The notes beneath the pieces were generated by a model. It saw only the letters and a list, made by a program, of their open reading frames with translations, did no database searches and had not been told where the DNA came from. The position numbers and the translations under genes are program-made. From NCBI RefSeq assembly GCF_011065895.1, contig NZ_JAALCR010000015.1, positions 124,001-188,000 of the forward strand: a DNA stretch of 64,000 nucleotides. The letters run 5' to 3'. This document shows, piece after piece, positions 45,643-54,079 of this stretch. Numbering within the stretch: the first letter of the stretch is position 1; the number at the start of each line of letters is the position of its first letter. This DNA is from Paludisphaera rhizosphaerae (GTDB lineage: Bacteria; Planctomycetota; Planctomycetia; Isosphaerales; Isosphaeraceae).

Positions 45643-46191
45643 ATGCGATGGATCTGGATCGATAAATTCACGGAGTTCCGGAGCGGTCAGTTCGCGCGAG
45701 CGATCAAGAACCTGACCCTTGCCGAGGAACACCTGCACGACCACTTCCCGGGATTTCCGGTCATGCCCGCCTCCCTCATCATCGAGGGGCTGGCGCAGAC
45801 GGGGGGCATCCTGGTGGGCGAAGCCAGCGGCTTCGCGGAGAAGGTCGTGCTCGCCAAGCTCCCTCGCGTCGAGTTCTTCGGCGTCGCCTGCGCCGGCGAC
45901 CAGTTGACCTACGAGGTGACGCTCACCGATCTGCGGTCCGAAGGGGCTGTCGTCGACGCCAAGGCGTTCCTGAACGGCGAACTCCTCTGCGACGCCGAGA
46001 TCGTTTTCGCGCACCTGGACAATACACGGGCCAACCAGATTTTCGGCCCCAAGAACTTCGTTTTCACCCAGCAGCTCCTTGGGGTCCTGGACCTCGCCAA
46101 GGCGCAACAGCGGGCCAAAGAGCAGGCGGACGCGTCCGCCGATGGTCAGGCCAACGGCGAGCCCACCACGCCGACTCCCCCCCAGGGTTGA
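45643..46191 (+). CDS. FabZ-like 3-hydroxyacyl-ACP dehydratase 2
   Basis: 182 residues, hotdog fold. HFPGFPVMPASLIIEGLAQT keeps His34 and Glu48, so it is likely active, though PGV has become PAS next to the active site. It is a paralogue of the dehydratase at 44239 with the same N-terminal layout (KNLTLAEE). The C-terminal 40 residues are Gln/Ala/Pro-rich. The ATG at 45643 gives a domain start matching the paralogue; upstream frame is Arg/Pro-rich. Confidence 0.88.
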   Translation: MRWIWIDKFTEFRSGQFARAIKNLTLAEEHLHDHFPGFPVMPASLIIEGLAQTGGILVGEASGFAEKVVLAKLPRVEFFGVACAGDQLTYEVTLTDLRSEGAVVDAKAFLNGELLCDAEIVFAHLDNTRANQIFGPKNFVFTQQLLGVLDLAKAQQRAKEQADASADGQANGEPTTPTPPQG

Positions 46192-46314
46192 GGCTGCGAC
46201 GGTCGCCAAAGCTGCGAAATTCGGGTAGACTGTCCGCATTCAAGAGTTTTTGACGTTTCGCGCGACGGGACGGATCGGGGCCCAAGCCCCCCAACGGAGT
46301 CCGACGGGTCATTC

Positions 46315-47637
46315 ATGGTTGGTCTTGAACGCCGCGTGGTCATCACCGGTCTGGGATTCGTGACGCCCCTGGGCGATACGCCAGAGACGCTCTGGGAGCG
46401 GATCTCCGCCGGCCAGGGTGCGCTTCGGCGGATCGAAGAGTTCCCCGTCGCGGGGCTCCCCAACGACGTCGTCGCTGAGATCCGGGGCTTCGACTTCATC
46501 AAGGGCTACGCCCTACCCAAGTTCCGCAAGACGCTGGCCAAGAGCCGCAAGTACATGGCCCGCGACATCCAGCTCGCGGTGGCTGCGGCCCAACGCGCCA
46601 TGAGCGACGCGGGACTCGTGGACGGCGGCGTCGATCCGACGCGGATCGGCATCGACCTGGGCGCCGGCCTGATCTCGACGGACCTCGACGAGCTGGCTCC
46701 GGCCATCACGATGGCCACCGAGAAGACGGGCCAGTTCGAGTTCCCCGTCTGGGGAAAGGAAGCCATCGGCGTCATCGAGCCGATCTGGCTTCTGAAGTAC
46801 CTGCCCAACATGCTGGCCTGTCACATCTCGATCCTGATGGACTGCCAGGGGCCCAGCAACACGATCACGGAGGCGGACTCGTCCTCCAACCTCGCCATCG
46901 CCGAGGCCGCCCGGATCATCGCCCGCGGCAAGGCTGACGTGATGATCACCGGCGGGGCCGACTCCAAGATCCATCCGCTCAGTCTGACCCGGATGGCCCT
47001 GTACAACACGATGTCGCGCTGGGAAGGAGAGCCCTCCGCGGGCCTCCGCCCGTTCGACGCTCGCCGCGACGGCACGCTTCCCGGCGAGGGGGCTGGCATT
47101 CTGATCATCGAGGAACTTGGTCACGCCCTTCGACGCGGGGCCAAGATCCACGGCGAGATCCTCGGCGCCGGTTCGGGCTGCGACGCCGTTCCGACCGGGG
47201 GGCTGGACCCGCAGGGCGGGGGGACCGAGATCGCGGTCAAGGCCGCACTCCGCGAGGCTCGTATCAAGCCCGAGGACGTCGGCCACGTCAACGCCCACGG
47301 CGCGGGCTTCAAGGTTGGCGACCTCGCCGAGGCTCGGGCCTTTGAGCGGGTCTTCGGCAAGGGTGCTGTGCCGGTCACCGGCCTGAAGGGCTACCTGGGG
47401 AACATCGCGTCGGGAGCGGGGGCTGTCGAGCTGATCTCCAGCCTCGTCGGCGTGAACCGGGGCCTGATCCCCCCCACGCTCAACTGCGAAGAGGTCGATC
47501 CGGCGTGCCACGTCGACGTCGTGACGGCCGCTCCCCGGCCGACCGACAATCCCATCTTTGTTAACACCAACGTCACCATCAACGGGCAGGCCTCGGCCGT
47601 CGTGGTCAAGGGCGGGCCGATCGCCCCCGAGGGCTGA
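46315..47637 (+). CDS. Ketosynthase-like protein lacking catalytic Cys and one His (KS-beta/CLF-like)
   Basis: 440 residues with the thiolase-like fold of beta-ketoacyl-ACP synthases (RRVVITGLGFVTPLGDT). At the nucleophile, the TACTS-type motif is replaced by ITEADSSSN, giving Asp188. The first His is kept (NAHGAG, His328), but the second (GH in FabF) is Asn363 in YLGNIASGAG. A Cys-less ketosynthase beside an intact one is the hallmark of KS-beta or chain-length factors of type II polyketide synthases, where the pair works as a heterodimer. I infer that role here. Confidence 0.88.
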   Translation: MVGLERRVVITGLGFVTPLGDTPETLWERISAGQGALRRIEEFPVAGLPNDVVAEIRGFDFIKGYALPKFRKTLAKSRKYMARDIQLAVAAAQRAMSDAGLVDGGVDPTRIGIDLGAGLISTDLDELAPAITMATEKTGQFEFPVWGKEAIGVIEPIWLLKYLPNMLACHISILMDCQGPSNTITEADSSSNLAIAEAARIIARGKADVMITGGADSKIHPLSLTRMALYNTMSRWEGEPSAGLRPFDARRDGTLPGEGAGILIIEELGHALRRGAKIHGEILGAGSGCDAVPTGGLDPQGGGTEIAVKAALREARIKPEDVGHVNAHGAGFKVGDLAEARAFERVFGKGAVPVTGLKGYLGNIASGAGAVELISSLVGVNRGLIPPTLNCEEVDPACHVDVVTAAPRPTDNPIFVNTNVTINGQASAVVVKGGPIAPEG

Positions 47638-47707
47638 TCTCGGGCCAGGGCTCGTCCTCGTTTCGGTTTTCCTCAGAGGTCGGGCGAAGGCCCGGGAAGA
47701 TAGCTCC

Positions 47708-49006
47708 ATGCGGCGGGTCGTCGTCACAGGAATGGGAATGGTCACCCCGGTCGGCGGGGACGTTGAGTCGACCTGGCAGGCGCTGCTGGCCGGCAAGAGC
47801 GGCGTCGGGCCGATCTCGCACTTCGACGCTCGCACCTTCCCGACCCGGATTGCCGCCGAGGTGAAGGATTTCGACCTCTCGCGGTATCTCGACGACGCCG
47901 ACCGCTGGGCCGAATACTCGCGGAACACGCGGTTCGCCCTGGCCGCCGGCAAGATGGCGATGGACGACTCGGGGCTGACCGAGTGTCAGGACCTGGACCG
48001 TTCGCGGTTCGGCGTCTATCTCGGCGCGGGCGAGGGGCAGCAGGACTTCGGCCGATTCGTCAAGCTCGTCTACAAGTGCACGAAGGGAGTGGGCGACTCC
48101 CATCTGAAGGTCTCCGAGTCGGAGTTCACCCGGCTGGGCGTCGACAACCTGCACGTCAGGCACGAATCCGAGCAGGAACCGGGCACGCCGGCCGCTCACC
48201 TGGCAGCTCGGTTCGGCGCTCGGGGAGCGAACTCGAACTGCCTCACGGCCTGCGCCGCCAGCTCGCAGGCGATCGGCGAGGCGTACGAGATGATCCGCCA
48301 CGACTGCGCCGACGTGATGCTCTCGGGCGGCACTCATAGCATGATCCACCCTTTCGGCGTCACGGGCTTCATCCTGCTTACGGCTCTCTCGACTCGCAAC
48401 GACGAGCCCCAGAAGGCGAGCCGCCCGTTCGATCGCGAGCGTGATGGATTCATCATCGGCGAAGGGGCGGGCATGCTCGTGCTCGAGGAGCTTGAGCACG
48501 CCAAGGCTCGGGGCGCGAAGATCTACGGCGAGCTTGTCGGCTACGGCTCCACGGCCGACGCGTTTCGGATCACTGACAGTCACGAAGACGGCCGCGGGGC
48601 GATCGCCTGCCTGCGTGAGGCTCTCGACGGCGCTGGGTTGGCTCCCGAACAGATCGACTATATCAACGCTCACGGGACCAGCACGTCGGTCAACGATTCC
48701 GTTGAGACCCTGGCGATCAAGAAGACCTTCGGTGAGACCGCCTATAAGGTCCCCATCTCGAGCACCAAGAGCATGATGGGCCACCTGATCGCCGCCGCCG
48801 GCAGCGTCGAGGCCATCGTCTGCCTCCTGACGATTCGCGACGGCGTCCTCCCTCCCACGATCAACCTGGACAACCCCGACCCCGACTGCGACCTCGACTA
48901 CATTCCCCACGAGGCTCGTAAGAAGCACGTCGACGTCGCGCTTTCCAACAGCTTCGGCTTCGGCGGCCAGAACATCACCCTCATCTTGAAACGCTACACC
49001 GACTGA
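47708..49006 (+). CDS. Beta-ketoacyl-ACP synthase (FabF-like KS-alpha)
   Basis: 432 residues. The intact catalytic triad is Cys182 (LTACAASSQ), His322 (INAHGTSTSVND) and His359 (KSMMGHLIAAAG), with the conserved Lys before the second His. It performs decarboxylative Claisen condensation of malonyl-ACP with an acyl chain. An insertion around residues 135-160 (DNLHVRHESEQEPGTP) is larger than in FabF. It lies 70 bases after the Cys-less ketosynthase gene and probably forms a heterodimer with it. Confidence 0.92.
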   Translation: MRRVVVTGMGMVTPVGGDVESTWQALLAGKSGVGPISHFDARTFPTRIAAEVKDFDLSRYLDDADRWAEYSRNTRFALAAGKMAMDDSGLTECQDLDRSRFGVYLGAGEGQQDFGRFVKLVYKCTKGVGDSHLKVSESEFTRLGVDNLHVRHESEQEPGTPAAHLAARFGARGANSNCLTACAASSQAIGEAYEMIRHDCADVMLSGGTHSMIHPFGVTGFILLTALSTRNDEPQKASRPFDRERDGFIIGEGAGMLVLEELEHAKARGAKIYGELVGYGSTADAFRITDSHEDGRGAIACLREALDGAGLAPEQIDYINAHGTSTSVNDSVETLAIKKTFGETAYKVPISSTKSMMGHLIAAAGSVEAIVCLLTIRDGVLPPTINLDNPDPDCDLDYIPHEARKKHVDVALSNSFGFGGQNITLILKRYTD

Positions 49007-49074
49007 CCGATGTCTCGCCGGGTCCGTTCCTGCCGCGCAGGGGCGATTCTGGCGAATCGAACGGGAGTGCATTC

Positions 49075-50163
49075 GTGACCGGCCTCTCTACCTTGCTTGT
49101 CATCCTGGTCGTCGTCGCGCTGATCCCCGTGGTGGTCTTCGGCGGCTTCCTGCTGTTCTGCATCTGGATGTACTGCCCGGTCATTCGGCGAATCTTCGAA
49201 GAGCGGCCGATGTTCATGCCGCTGAAGCTCACTCCCGAGGACGTCGGCGAGGCGGCCTCGTTCAAGACGGGCGACGGCTTGACCCTCCAGGGGAGCTACT
49301 TCAAAGCCCGTACCGACTCTCGGGTGGGCGTGCTCGTCTACTGCCACGAGTTCCTCAGCGACCGCTGGAGCTACGCCCCGTACCTCGACCATCTGCGCGA
49401 CCGCGGTTTCGACGTCTTCAGCTTCGATTTCCGCGGCCACGGCGAAAGCGCCTCGGAGCCCGGCTACGATCCGCTCCAGTACGCCTCGGATCGTGAGGTC
49501 GACGACCTCCAGAGCGCCCTCGCGTATCTTCGGACTCGTCCCGACCGCGACCTGTCCGGCTACGGCCTGTTCGGCGTCAGCCGCGGGGGCGGTACGGCCC
49601 TGCTGGTCGCCGCCGACGAACCCGACGTCTGGGGCGTCGTCACCGACGGCGCGTTCGCGACTCGCGGCACCATGACCGCGTACATCGTCCGCTGGGCTGA
49701 GATCTTCGTCCGGGTCAAATGGTTCCTGAAGCTCGTTCCCCGTTTCATCTTCGCCATCCTCGGCGACGTGGCTCGGGCCGGCACGGAGCAGCAGCGAGGC
49801 TGCAACTATCCCAGCATCGAGCGTGCGGTTTCCCGTCTCACGCCCCGCCCTTGGCTCCAGATCCACGGCCAGCGCGACGTCTACATCGGCGTCGACATCG
49901 CCCGCGAGTTCTTCTCGTGGGCCGGCGAGCCGAAAGAGCAATGGCTGGTCGCCGACGCCAAGCACAACCGCTGCCGGGAGACGGCTCCCGAGGAATACTC
50001 GCTCCGCCTGGCTGAGTTCGTCGACCTCAACGCTCCTCGGCGTCCGCTCATCGACGCCGAGGACGAACCGGCCGCGACCGATTTCCGTAAGTTCTCCGCC
50101 GTCGAGGGCCGGATCGTCGGCGGCGGCCTGATGACCAACGTCGCCTCCCCCGTCACCGGCTGA
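49075..50163 (+). CDS. Membrane-anchored alpha/beta hydrolase
   Basis: 362 residues, GTG start after GGGAG. A strong N-terminal membrane helix (LLVILVVVALIPVVVFGG) is followed by an alpha/beta-hydrolase domain: oxyanion region VYCHEFLSD, DFRGHGES, nucleophile elbow GVSRGG (Ser), a later acid near QIHGQRDVYIG and the His in DAKHNRC. Within the cluster it could be a thioesterase or acyl-transfer enzyme that releases the ACP-bound chain at the membrane; this is inference. Confidence 0.82.
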   Translation: MTGLSTLLVILVVVALIPVVVFGGFLLFCIWMYCPVIRRIFEERPMFMPLKLTPEDVGEAASFKTGDGLTLQGSYFKARTDSRVGVLVYCHEFLSDRWSYAPYLDHLRDRGFDVFSFDFRGHGESASEPGYDPLQYASDREVDDLQSALAYLRTRPDRDLSGYGLFGVSRGGGTALLVAADEPDVWGVVTDGAFATRGTMTAYIVRWAEIFVRVKWFLKLVPRFIFAILGDVARAGTEQQRGCNYPSIERAVSRLTPRPWLQIHGQRDVYIGVDIAREFFSWAGEPKEQWLVADAKHNRCRETAPEEYSLRLAEFVDLNAPRRPLIDAEDEPAATDFRKFSAVEGRIVGGGLMTNVASPVTG

Positions 50164-50189
50164 ACCCTTCACCTCCGGGACGCCGACCC

Positions 50190-51884
50190 ATGCTCAGGTT
50201 CATCAAGCGGCTCGTCGGCCGCCCGATCGCGAACCGCGCCCGTCGCCTCGCCGGCGAATTCCTCCAGCAGACGGAGCAAGCCGGCAAGGTTCAGCGCGAC
50301 CTGCTCCTGTCGCGGATCGCGCGCAACGCCGACAGCGACTTCGGGCGCGACCACCACTTCGCCGAGATCCGCACCCCGGAAGACTTCCGCCGCCGCGTCC
50401 CCATCGGCGATTACAACCGCCACGAACCTTATATCGACCGCGTGCGAAACGGCGAGGTCTCGGCCCTCTTCGGTCCCGGGACCGAAGTGCTCATGTTCGC
50501 GATGACCTCGGGGACCACCAATCGTCCCAAGACGATCCCCGTCACCCGCGAAGCTCTTCAAGACTATCGCGAAGGCTGGCTCGTCTGGGGGATCCAGGCG
50601 TTCGACGCGCATCCCGACATGATCCAGGACGGGATGCGCCCAATCCTTCAGATCGCCAGCGATTGGCGTGAGAGCTACACGACCGCCGGCATCCCCTGCG
50701 GCGCGATCACCGGCCTCACGGCCTCGATGCAGAACCGGATGGTGCGGACGACCTACTGCATGCCCCCCTCGGGATCTCGGATCAAGGACGTCGAGTCGAA
50801 GTATTACGTCGCCCTCCGATACTCGATCTACAAGAACTTGGGGACGATCATCGCGGCCAACCCCAGCACCATCCTGAACATGGTCCGGCTCGGCGACCGC
50901 GAGCGCGAGACCCTCGTCCGCGACCTCTACAATGGGACGCTCGATCCCAAGTGGGCGGTCCCCGACGACGTCCGCCGCGAGATTCGCTTCCGGACGCGGA
51001 TTCGTCGCAAGGAGACAGCCCGACGACTGGAGTCGATCATCGCCGAGCACGGCCGACTCCTCCCGCGCGACTACTGGCCCAACCTGGAGTTCCTCTCCAA
51101 CTGGATGGGAGGAACGATGCGGGCCTATCTCAGGGGCTACCCTGAGTTCTTCGGCGAGAAGCCCGTGCGGGACGTCGGCCTGATCGCCTCCGAGGGCCGG
51201 ATGACGATCCCAATCGAGGACGGGACGCCCGCCGGGGTGCTCGACATCCGCCACCACTACTTCGAGTTCATCCCCGAGGAAGAAGCGGAGAAGCCCGACC
51301 CCCAGACCGTCGAGGCCGTCGATCTCGTCGAGGGGAAGAACTACTTCATCCTCCTGACGACGGCCGGCGGGCTCTATCGCTACAACATCTTCGACCTCGT
51401 TCGCTGTGTGGGGTTCCACGGCGAGGCGCCGGTCGTCGAGTTCCTGAACAAGGGGGCGCATTTCTCCAGCATGACTGGGGAAAAGCTATCCGAACATCAG
51501 GTCATCACGGCCGTCGAGACGGCCCAGCGGTCGGTCGGGCTTCGGCTGCGGTCGTACCTCCTGCTCCCCATCTGGGGCGATCCTCCTGCGTATGGGATCC
51601 TGGTGGAGAACTCCGACCTTCCCGACGACGAGCGAGCCGACAGGTTCGTCGCCGCGGTGGAGGATCAGCTCCGAACGCTTAACGTGGAGTATGCGGCCAA
51701 GCGAGACAGCCTCCGTCTCGGCCCTCTCCGCACGATCCGAATCCAGGACGGCGGCTGGGGCGAATTCCAGAAACGGCGGCTCGCCCGCAGCGGCGGAACA
51801 GTCGAACAGTATAAGCAGCCGCACCTGATCCCCGACGTTGAGGCTATTCACGCCTTCCCGATCGTCGCGACGATCAATTCCTGA
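50190..51884 (+). CDS. GH3-family acyl-adenylating enzyme
   Basis: 564 residues. GH3 proteins are ANL-type adenylating enzymes best known in plants for joining amino acids to auxin and jasmonate. Here MTSGTTNRPKTIPVT is the phosphate-binding loop, GLIASEGRM and YRYNIFDLVRCVGF correspond to the adenylate-binding and hinge motifs. The likely reaction is activation of a carboxylic acid as acyl-AMP and transfer to an amine or thiol. It starts 26 bases after the hydrolase, so it belongs to the same transcript. Its partner acid is unknown. Confidence 0.88.
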   Translation: MLRFIKRLVGRPIANRARRLAGEFLQQTEQAGKVQRDLLLSRIARNADSDFGRDHHFAEIRTPEDFRRRVPIGDYNRHEPYIDRVRNGEVSALFGPGTEVLMFAMTSGTTNRPKTIPVTREALQDYREGWLVWGIQAFDAHPDMIQDGMRPILQIASDWRESYTTAGIPCGAITGLTASMQNRMVRTTYCMPPSGSRIKDVESKYYVALRYSIYKNLGTIIAANPSTILNMVRLGDRERETLVRDLYNGTLDPKWAVPDDVRREIRFRTRIRRKETARRLESIIAEHGRLLPRDYWPNLEFLSNWMGGTMRAYLRGYPEFFGEKPVRDVGLIASEGRMTIPIEDGTPAGVLDIRHHYFEFIPEEEAEKPDPQTVEAVDLVEGKNYFILLTTAGGLYRYNIFDLVRCVGFHGEAPVVEFLNKGAHFSSMTGEKLSEHQVITAVETAQRSVGLRLRSYLLLPIWGDPPAYGILVENSDLPDDERADRFVAAVEDQLRTLNVEYAAKRDSLRLGPLRTIRIQDGGWGEFQKRRLARSGGTVEQYKQPHLIPDVEAIHAFPIVATINS

Positions 51885-52058
51885 TCGATCGGTGCGGTCC
51901 AGCCCGCGACGAACGCCAGCCCGGCTGTGCGTTCGCCTTGCCGGTTTGCGGCGGATGTGGTATGCGTGCGCGTGTGTTACGGATGATCCAGGCCAGGGCT
52001 CCAGGCCGCCGACCGGACGGACCGTCCGACGGAATCCCCACTGAAGGGGAGCGATGAC

Positions 52059-53453
52059 ATGAATCCGGCGAACAACGCCGCATCGAAGACCAGGTCCGCA
52101 GGGCTCGCCGCCCTGACGCTTGCCGCTGCTTTGAGCACCGCCGGCTGTGCGACGAGCGGCGGCGAACTCTGGCATTCAGGATCGAGTTCCCTCACAAACC
52201 TGCTCTGGCCTCGCGAGCGAGCCGAGCCGGGTTACGACCTGTACGCCCAGAACATGGCCGGCTCGAAGGGCGTCAAGCAGGCCGAATCCGCGGCGCAGGC
52301 TGGCGCCGATCAGGAGAATCCTTCAAAGCCCGCGGCGACTCGCTCCGCGGCCGAGGTCGCGGCCGACGATCGTGGGGCGGGGGCCGCTTCGGCCTTTGCC
52401 GAATCCAAGCCGCGTGGGGTCAACGACGCCCGGGTTCGCGTCACGCTGGGACGTCCTGAAAGCGTTCCTGTCCTGAAGGACGCCGACGGCCGACCGGGCC
52501 CACTCATCGCTTCGACCGCGCCCGATATTCAGGGGCCGCTTGCGCAGGCGACTGATCCGGCCCCTGCGCCGGGCGCTGCTCAGCGACAGGGAGTTGCGGA
52601 AGCGAAGCCTGAACCTGCGCCGGCCCTAGCCGCCGCCGATTTGGCGCCTGAGCCGGCGCCTGCTCCCGCAGCACCTGCACTCGCTCAGGCCGAGCCGGCC
52701 GCCGAGACCCAGGCCGCCCCGCCCGAGGCGAACCTCAAGACGATCCTGGACGGCGCTCGCGAGCGTCTGGAGGGGATGTCGACCTATCAGGTCGCGATCA
52801 CGCGCGTCGAGCGCGTCGGCAGTCAGGTTCTGCCCGAGGAGAAGGCTCTGCTGAGCATCCGGCGAAATCCGAAGGCGGTCCGGCTGGAATGGCCGGAGGG
52901 GGCGAACAAGGGGCGCGAGGTCATCTACTCGGCCGCGATCAACGACAAGGTGATGCACGTCAACGTCGCCAATTCGGCGATCCCGATCCCTCGCATGACG
53001 CTCCCCGTCGACAGCCCGCTCGCCATGCGGAACAGCCGCCACGCCATCACCGAGGCCGGCTTCGACACGATCTTCAACAACCTCTCCAAGCAGGTCGACT
53101 CTCAGGGTCGCCCTACTGGCGCGGAGGGGAGGCTCACCTACAAGGGGCTCCAGCAACCGGAGGGGGGCGATCGGCCCTGCCATCTGATTCAGCGGATCAC
53201 TCCGGCCAAGGAAGTCTGGCGCGTCTATCTCGACGAGGACACTCTGATGCCGGTCGTCGTCACCGCCCATCAGGCTGACGGCGGTTTGCTGGAGTCGTAT
53301 CGGTACGAGAACCTCAAGGCTGATCCGACCGAGTTGGCCGCCGCCGAGGCGTTCGACCCCGACAAGCGTTGGGGACCTTCGCAGGGGCTTTTCTCGCGGA
53401 TCGCTCGGGCCGCCGCCGCGACCGCCGAACAACCCGCCGCAACGACCCGCTGA
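52059..53453 (+). CDS. DUF1571-family lipoprotein
   Basis: 464 residues. A lipobox (AAALSTAGCATSG) precedes about 170 residues of low-complexity Ala/Pro/Glu-rich linker, then the DUF1571 domain (LKTILDGARERLEGMSTYQV onward), a family resembling LolA-type lipoprotein carriers in layout and common in planctomycetes. Function unknown. It is separated from the GH3 gene by 175 bases and is probably an independent unit. Confidence 0.75.
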   Translation: MNPANNAASKTRSAGLAALTLAAALSTAGCATSGGELWHSGSSSLTNLLWPRERAEPGYDLYAQNMAGSKGVKQAESAAQAGADQENPSKPAATRSAAEVAADDRGAGAASAFAESKPRGVNDARVRVTLGRPESVPVLKDADGRPGPLIASTAPDIQGPLAQATDPAPAPGAAQRQGVAEAKPEPAPALAAADLAPEPAPAPAAPALAQAEPAAETQAAPPEANLKTILDGARERLEGMSTYQVAITRVERVGSQVLPEEKALLSIRRNPKAVRLEWPEGANKGREVIYSAAINDKVMHVNVANSAIPIPRMTLPVDSPLAMRNSRHAITEAGFDTIFNNLSKQVDSQGRPTGAEGRLTYKGLQQPEGGDRPCHLIQRITPAKEVWRVYLDEDTLMPVVVTAHQADGGLLESYRYENLKADPTELAAAEAFDPDKRWGPSQGLFSRIARAAAATAEQPAATTR

Positions 53454-53658
53454 CTGCCAAATCGGCCGGCAACGAGCCATTCAAAGACTTTCACCGGTCG
53501 CCGAACGTCGCTTTTTTGAGAATTCCAAAGGCTGACCTTGTAAGAAGTTGTCGTGATGGAGTCTGATATCGGAGGCGACGTCTCAGAGGCTGGCGCGAGA
53601 TTTGCTCTTGTTTGCCGGCCGACAGGATTCTCGGTGCGGATCAACGTGGATCGGGACT

Positions 53659-54051
53659 ATGCCGTCACCAGCAGTGCAGGACTATTCGATTCTCATCACG
53701 GACGATGACGCCGGAGTGCGTGAAACGCTCCGCGACATCTTCGTCCCGCATGGGTATCGTACGTTCCTGGCGGAGAGCGGCGAGGAAGCCATCGACATCG
53801 TCCGGGTCCACCCCGTTCACGTCGCCCTTTTCGACATGCACCTGCCCCGGCTCTCCGGGCTGGAAACCCTCGCCGTCGTCCGCCAGATGCGCGGAGCGCT
53901 GCCGGCCATCCTGATTTCAGGCGCCTGCGACGAGAACCTGCTGCGTCGCGCCCTCTCCGAGCACGCCTTCTGCGTACTGGAAAAGCCCGTCAGCCGACAC
54001 GTCGTCGTCCACGTGGTCCATCGGGCTTTGCAAAAGTACTACCAGAACTGA
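53659..54051 (+). CDS. Receiver-domain response regulator (no output domain)
   Basis: 130 residues, only a receiver domain: acidic pair in LITDDDAGV, phospho-acceptor Asp in HVALFDMHLPRLSG, Thr/Ser switch in ILISGACDE and Lys in VLEKPVS. It receives phosphate from a histidine kinase; without an output domain it likely acts through protein contacts. No kinase is adjacent. The ATG at 53659 gives a standard domain edge. Confidence 0.88.
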   Translation: MPSPAVQDYSILITDDDAGVRETLRDIFVPHGYRTFLAESGEEAIDIVRVHPVHVALFDMHLPRLSGLETLAVVRQMRGALPAILISGACDENLLRRALSEHAFCVLEKPVSRHVVVHVVHRALQKYYQN

Positions 54052-54079
54052 CAGCCGACGGCCGTTTGACTCGGACGAC

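Noticed and set aside
47606-49072. Minus-strand frames opposite the ketosynthases
   Set aside because: Antisense shadows; both ketosynthases show complete family motifs on the plus strand.
52620-52740. Ala/Pro-rich low-complexity stretch in the DUF1571 gene considered as a DNA repeat
   Set aside because: Codons vary and the unit is irregular; it is an ordinary linker rather than a DNA repeat.
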